NCBI GenBank assembly: GCA_023475455.1
Contig: JAMCVR010000007.1
Coordinates: 1-6,975 of the forward strand
Reading direction: 5' to 3'
Source of the DNA: Thermoplasmatota archaeon
GTDB taxonomy: Bacteria > Pseudomonadota > Gammaproteobacteria > Burkholderiales > Thiobacillaceae
DNA: 6,975 bases
The position numbers and the translations under genes are program-made. Of this stretch, positions 6,074 through 6,975 are shown one piece after another; the first letter of the stretch is position 1; each line of letters starts with the position of its first letter. The notes beneath the pieces are model-generated. The model was given only the letters and a program-made list of their open reading frames with translations. It had not been told where the DNA came from and did no database searches.

Positions 6074-6975
6074 ATGAAGACCGTCAACGCCTATTTCGAC
6101 AGTCAAAAGCCAGCGCGGCGCATTGCACTCGTCCGCCGCTTCCTGATCGTCTGGCTGCCGGTCATGCTGGTGCTGGCGGCGGTCATCTGGGCGTTTTACG
6201 CGGTGCAGGCGAAAAGTGCCCTGGCGCTTCTGAAAGCGGCGGAACGGGAGGTCCTCCAGCGTTCCATCCAGGCGAGTCTGACGGAATTCGCGAACGTCCG
6301 TTCCGACCTGCTCTATCTGACGGACCAATACACGCTCCTGAACGATGGAACCCGCGACACTCCGCCGGGGTACGCGCCGCTCGCCACCCGCTATCTTGCC
6401 TTCGCGTCGCGCAAGGGGCTTTACGATCAGGTTCGATTTCTGGACGCGCGCGGGCGCGAGATCGTCCGCGTCAACTGGAACGACGGCCGCCCCGAGCGCG
6501 TCCCGCCAGACAGGCTGCAGGACAAATCCGGTCGCGACTATGTGCGCGAAACGCTTTCCCTGAGGCGGGGCGAGATCTACGTTTCGCCGCTGGATCTCAA
6601 TATCGAACACGGAAAGATCGAGCAGCCCCTGAAGCCCACGATGCGCTTCGGCACGCCGGTTTTCGACCAGCAGGGCCGCAAGCGCGGCATCATCGTCCTG
6701 AACTATCTGGGCGAGAACTTGCTCGGCCATCTGCGCAACATTTCCGGAACGGATCGGACCGCCGGCCGGATCTGGCTTCTGAATGCGGACGGATACTGGA
6801 TGCTCGGCCCGCGCGCCGGGGACGAATGGGGATTCATGTTTGCGGATCGTGCTGGCGGCGGTCATCTGGGCGTTTTACGCGGTGCAGGCGAAAAGTGCCC
6901 TGGCGCTTCTGAAAGCGGCGGAACGGGAGGTCCTCCAGCGTTCCATCCAGGCGAGTCTGACGGAATTCGCGAACG
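6074..6975 (+). CDS. Membrane-bound Cache-domain sensor, N-terminal part; frame broken near the right edge; partial
   Basis: Starts at ATG 6074 and is still open at the window end (300 codons). Residues 1-22 are cytoplasmic with a basic RRIALVRR stretch; 23-44 form one transmembrane helix (LIVWLPVMLVLAAVIWAFYA). A periplasmic double-Cache-type sensor domain follows, about 48 to 258: VRFLDARGREIVRVNWNDG (120-138), LQDKSGRDYVRETL (148-161), EIYVSPLDLNIE (167-178), QPLKP (184-188), TPVFDQQGRKRGIIVLNY (194-211), then IWLLNADGYWML and EWGFMF. Proteins with this domain in betaproteobacteria usually continue into a second helix, PAS and GGDEF, EAL or histidine-kinase output; none of that is visible here, so the output type is unknown. 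Native sequence ends at about R259 (6848). From 6849 the DNA restarts at base 6170 in a different frame, so residues 260-300 (AGGGHLGVLRGAGEK...) are not genuine sensor sequence. Transcribed divergently from the surface operon. Confidence 0.78.
   Translation, partial: MKTVNAYFDSQKPARRIALVRRFLIVWLPVMLVLAAVIWAFYAVQAKSALALLKAAEREVLQRSIQASLTEFANVRSDLLYLTDQYTLLNDGTRDTPPGYAPLATRYLAFASRKGLYDQVRFLDARGREIVRVNWNDGRPERVPPDRLQDKSGRDYVRETLSLRRGEIYVSPLDLNIEHGKIEQPLKPTMRFGTPVFDQQGRKRGIIVLNYLGENLLGHLRNISGTDRTAGRIWLLNADGYWMLGPRAGDEWGFMFADRAGGGHLGVLRGAGEKCPGASESGGTGGPPAFHPGESDGIRE
6170..6975. repeat. Tandem duplication, 679-bp spacing, second copy cut by the window end
   Basis: Bases 6849-6975 (127 bp) are identical to 6170-6296, and the preceding bases differ (c at 6848, g at 6169). 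The arrangement is the start of a second tandem copy of 6170-6848. The offset of 679 is not a multiple of three, so the sensor frame shifts at the seam. How far the second copy extends, and what microhomology the junction has, cannot be seen because the native sequence past 6848 lies outside the window. Confidence 0.9.

Noticed and set aside
6849..6975. The residues after R259 of the sensor as a novel Gly-rich C-terminal domain
   Set aside because: They are an out-of-frame reading of a copy of 6170-6296, not independent protein sequence.

Overview
The window is GC-rich and tightly packed, with codon use typical of a high-GC proteobacterium. The IPTL-type surface-sorting tail, the DUF11 remnant and a Cache-domain sensor of the 'LQDKSGR...YVSPLDLNIE...QPLKP' kind fit a betaproteobacterium (Rhodocyclales or Nitrosomonadales would be my guess). 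This placement is an inference from protein style, not from a marker gene.

Layout. Positions 1-5320 hold a two-gene operon on the minus strand, read right to left. The promoter-proximal gene (3509-5320) encodes an exported protein with squalene-cyclase/prenyltransferase-type repeats, a calcium-loop-like GDGDGIPD motif, a putative Ig (He_PIG) domain and a C-terminal IPTL-CTERM-like anchor. After a 35-bp gap comes an exported transglutaminase-like protein (start 3473) that runs off the left edge. Its family is the one that commonly precedes RHS/YD-repeat regions in very large surface or toxin proteins. Positions 5465-5752 (minus) hold a short ORF that looks like the back half of a DUF11 domain plus a surface tail, probably the remnant of a larger gene. 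Positions 5753-6073 are non-coding with inverted repeats. On the plus strand, 6074 to the right edge encodes the start of a membrane-bound Cache-domain sensor, whose output domain lies outside the window.

The most striking feature is three separate, sequence-identical tandem duplications, one in each intact gene: 641 bp (971-1611 repeated at 1612-2252), 411 bp (3827-4237 repeated at 4238-4648), and a unit with 679-bp spacing (from 6170, restarting at 6849 and cut by the window end). The first two have 6-bp and 4-bp microhomologies at their junctions. The 411-bp one keeps frame and adds 137 residues. The 641-bp and 679-bp ones break frame, so the transglutaminase-like gene and the sensor gene are both interrupted as read here. 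I see no transposase, terminal inverted repeats or sequence shared among the three units. They are either very recent duplications or errors or alterations in the assembled sequence.

Functionally, the two minus-strand genes look like a co-expressed envelope or surface module: an anchored repeat-fold protein and a catalytically altered transglutaminase-like (probably RHS-linked) exoprotein. The adjacent DUF11 remnant suggests this locus is a surface-protein region. The Cache sensor is transcribed divergently and need not be functionally linked.
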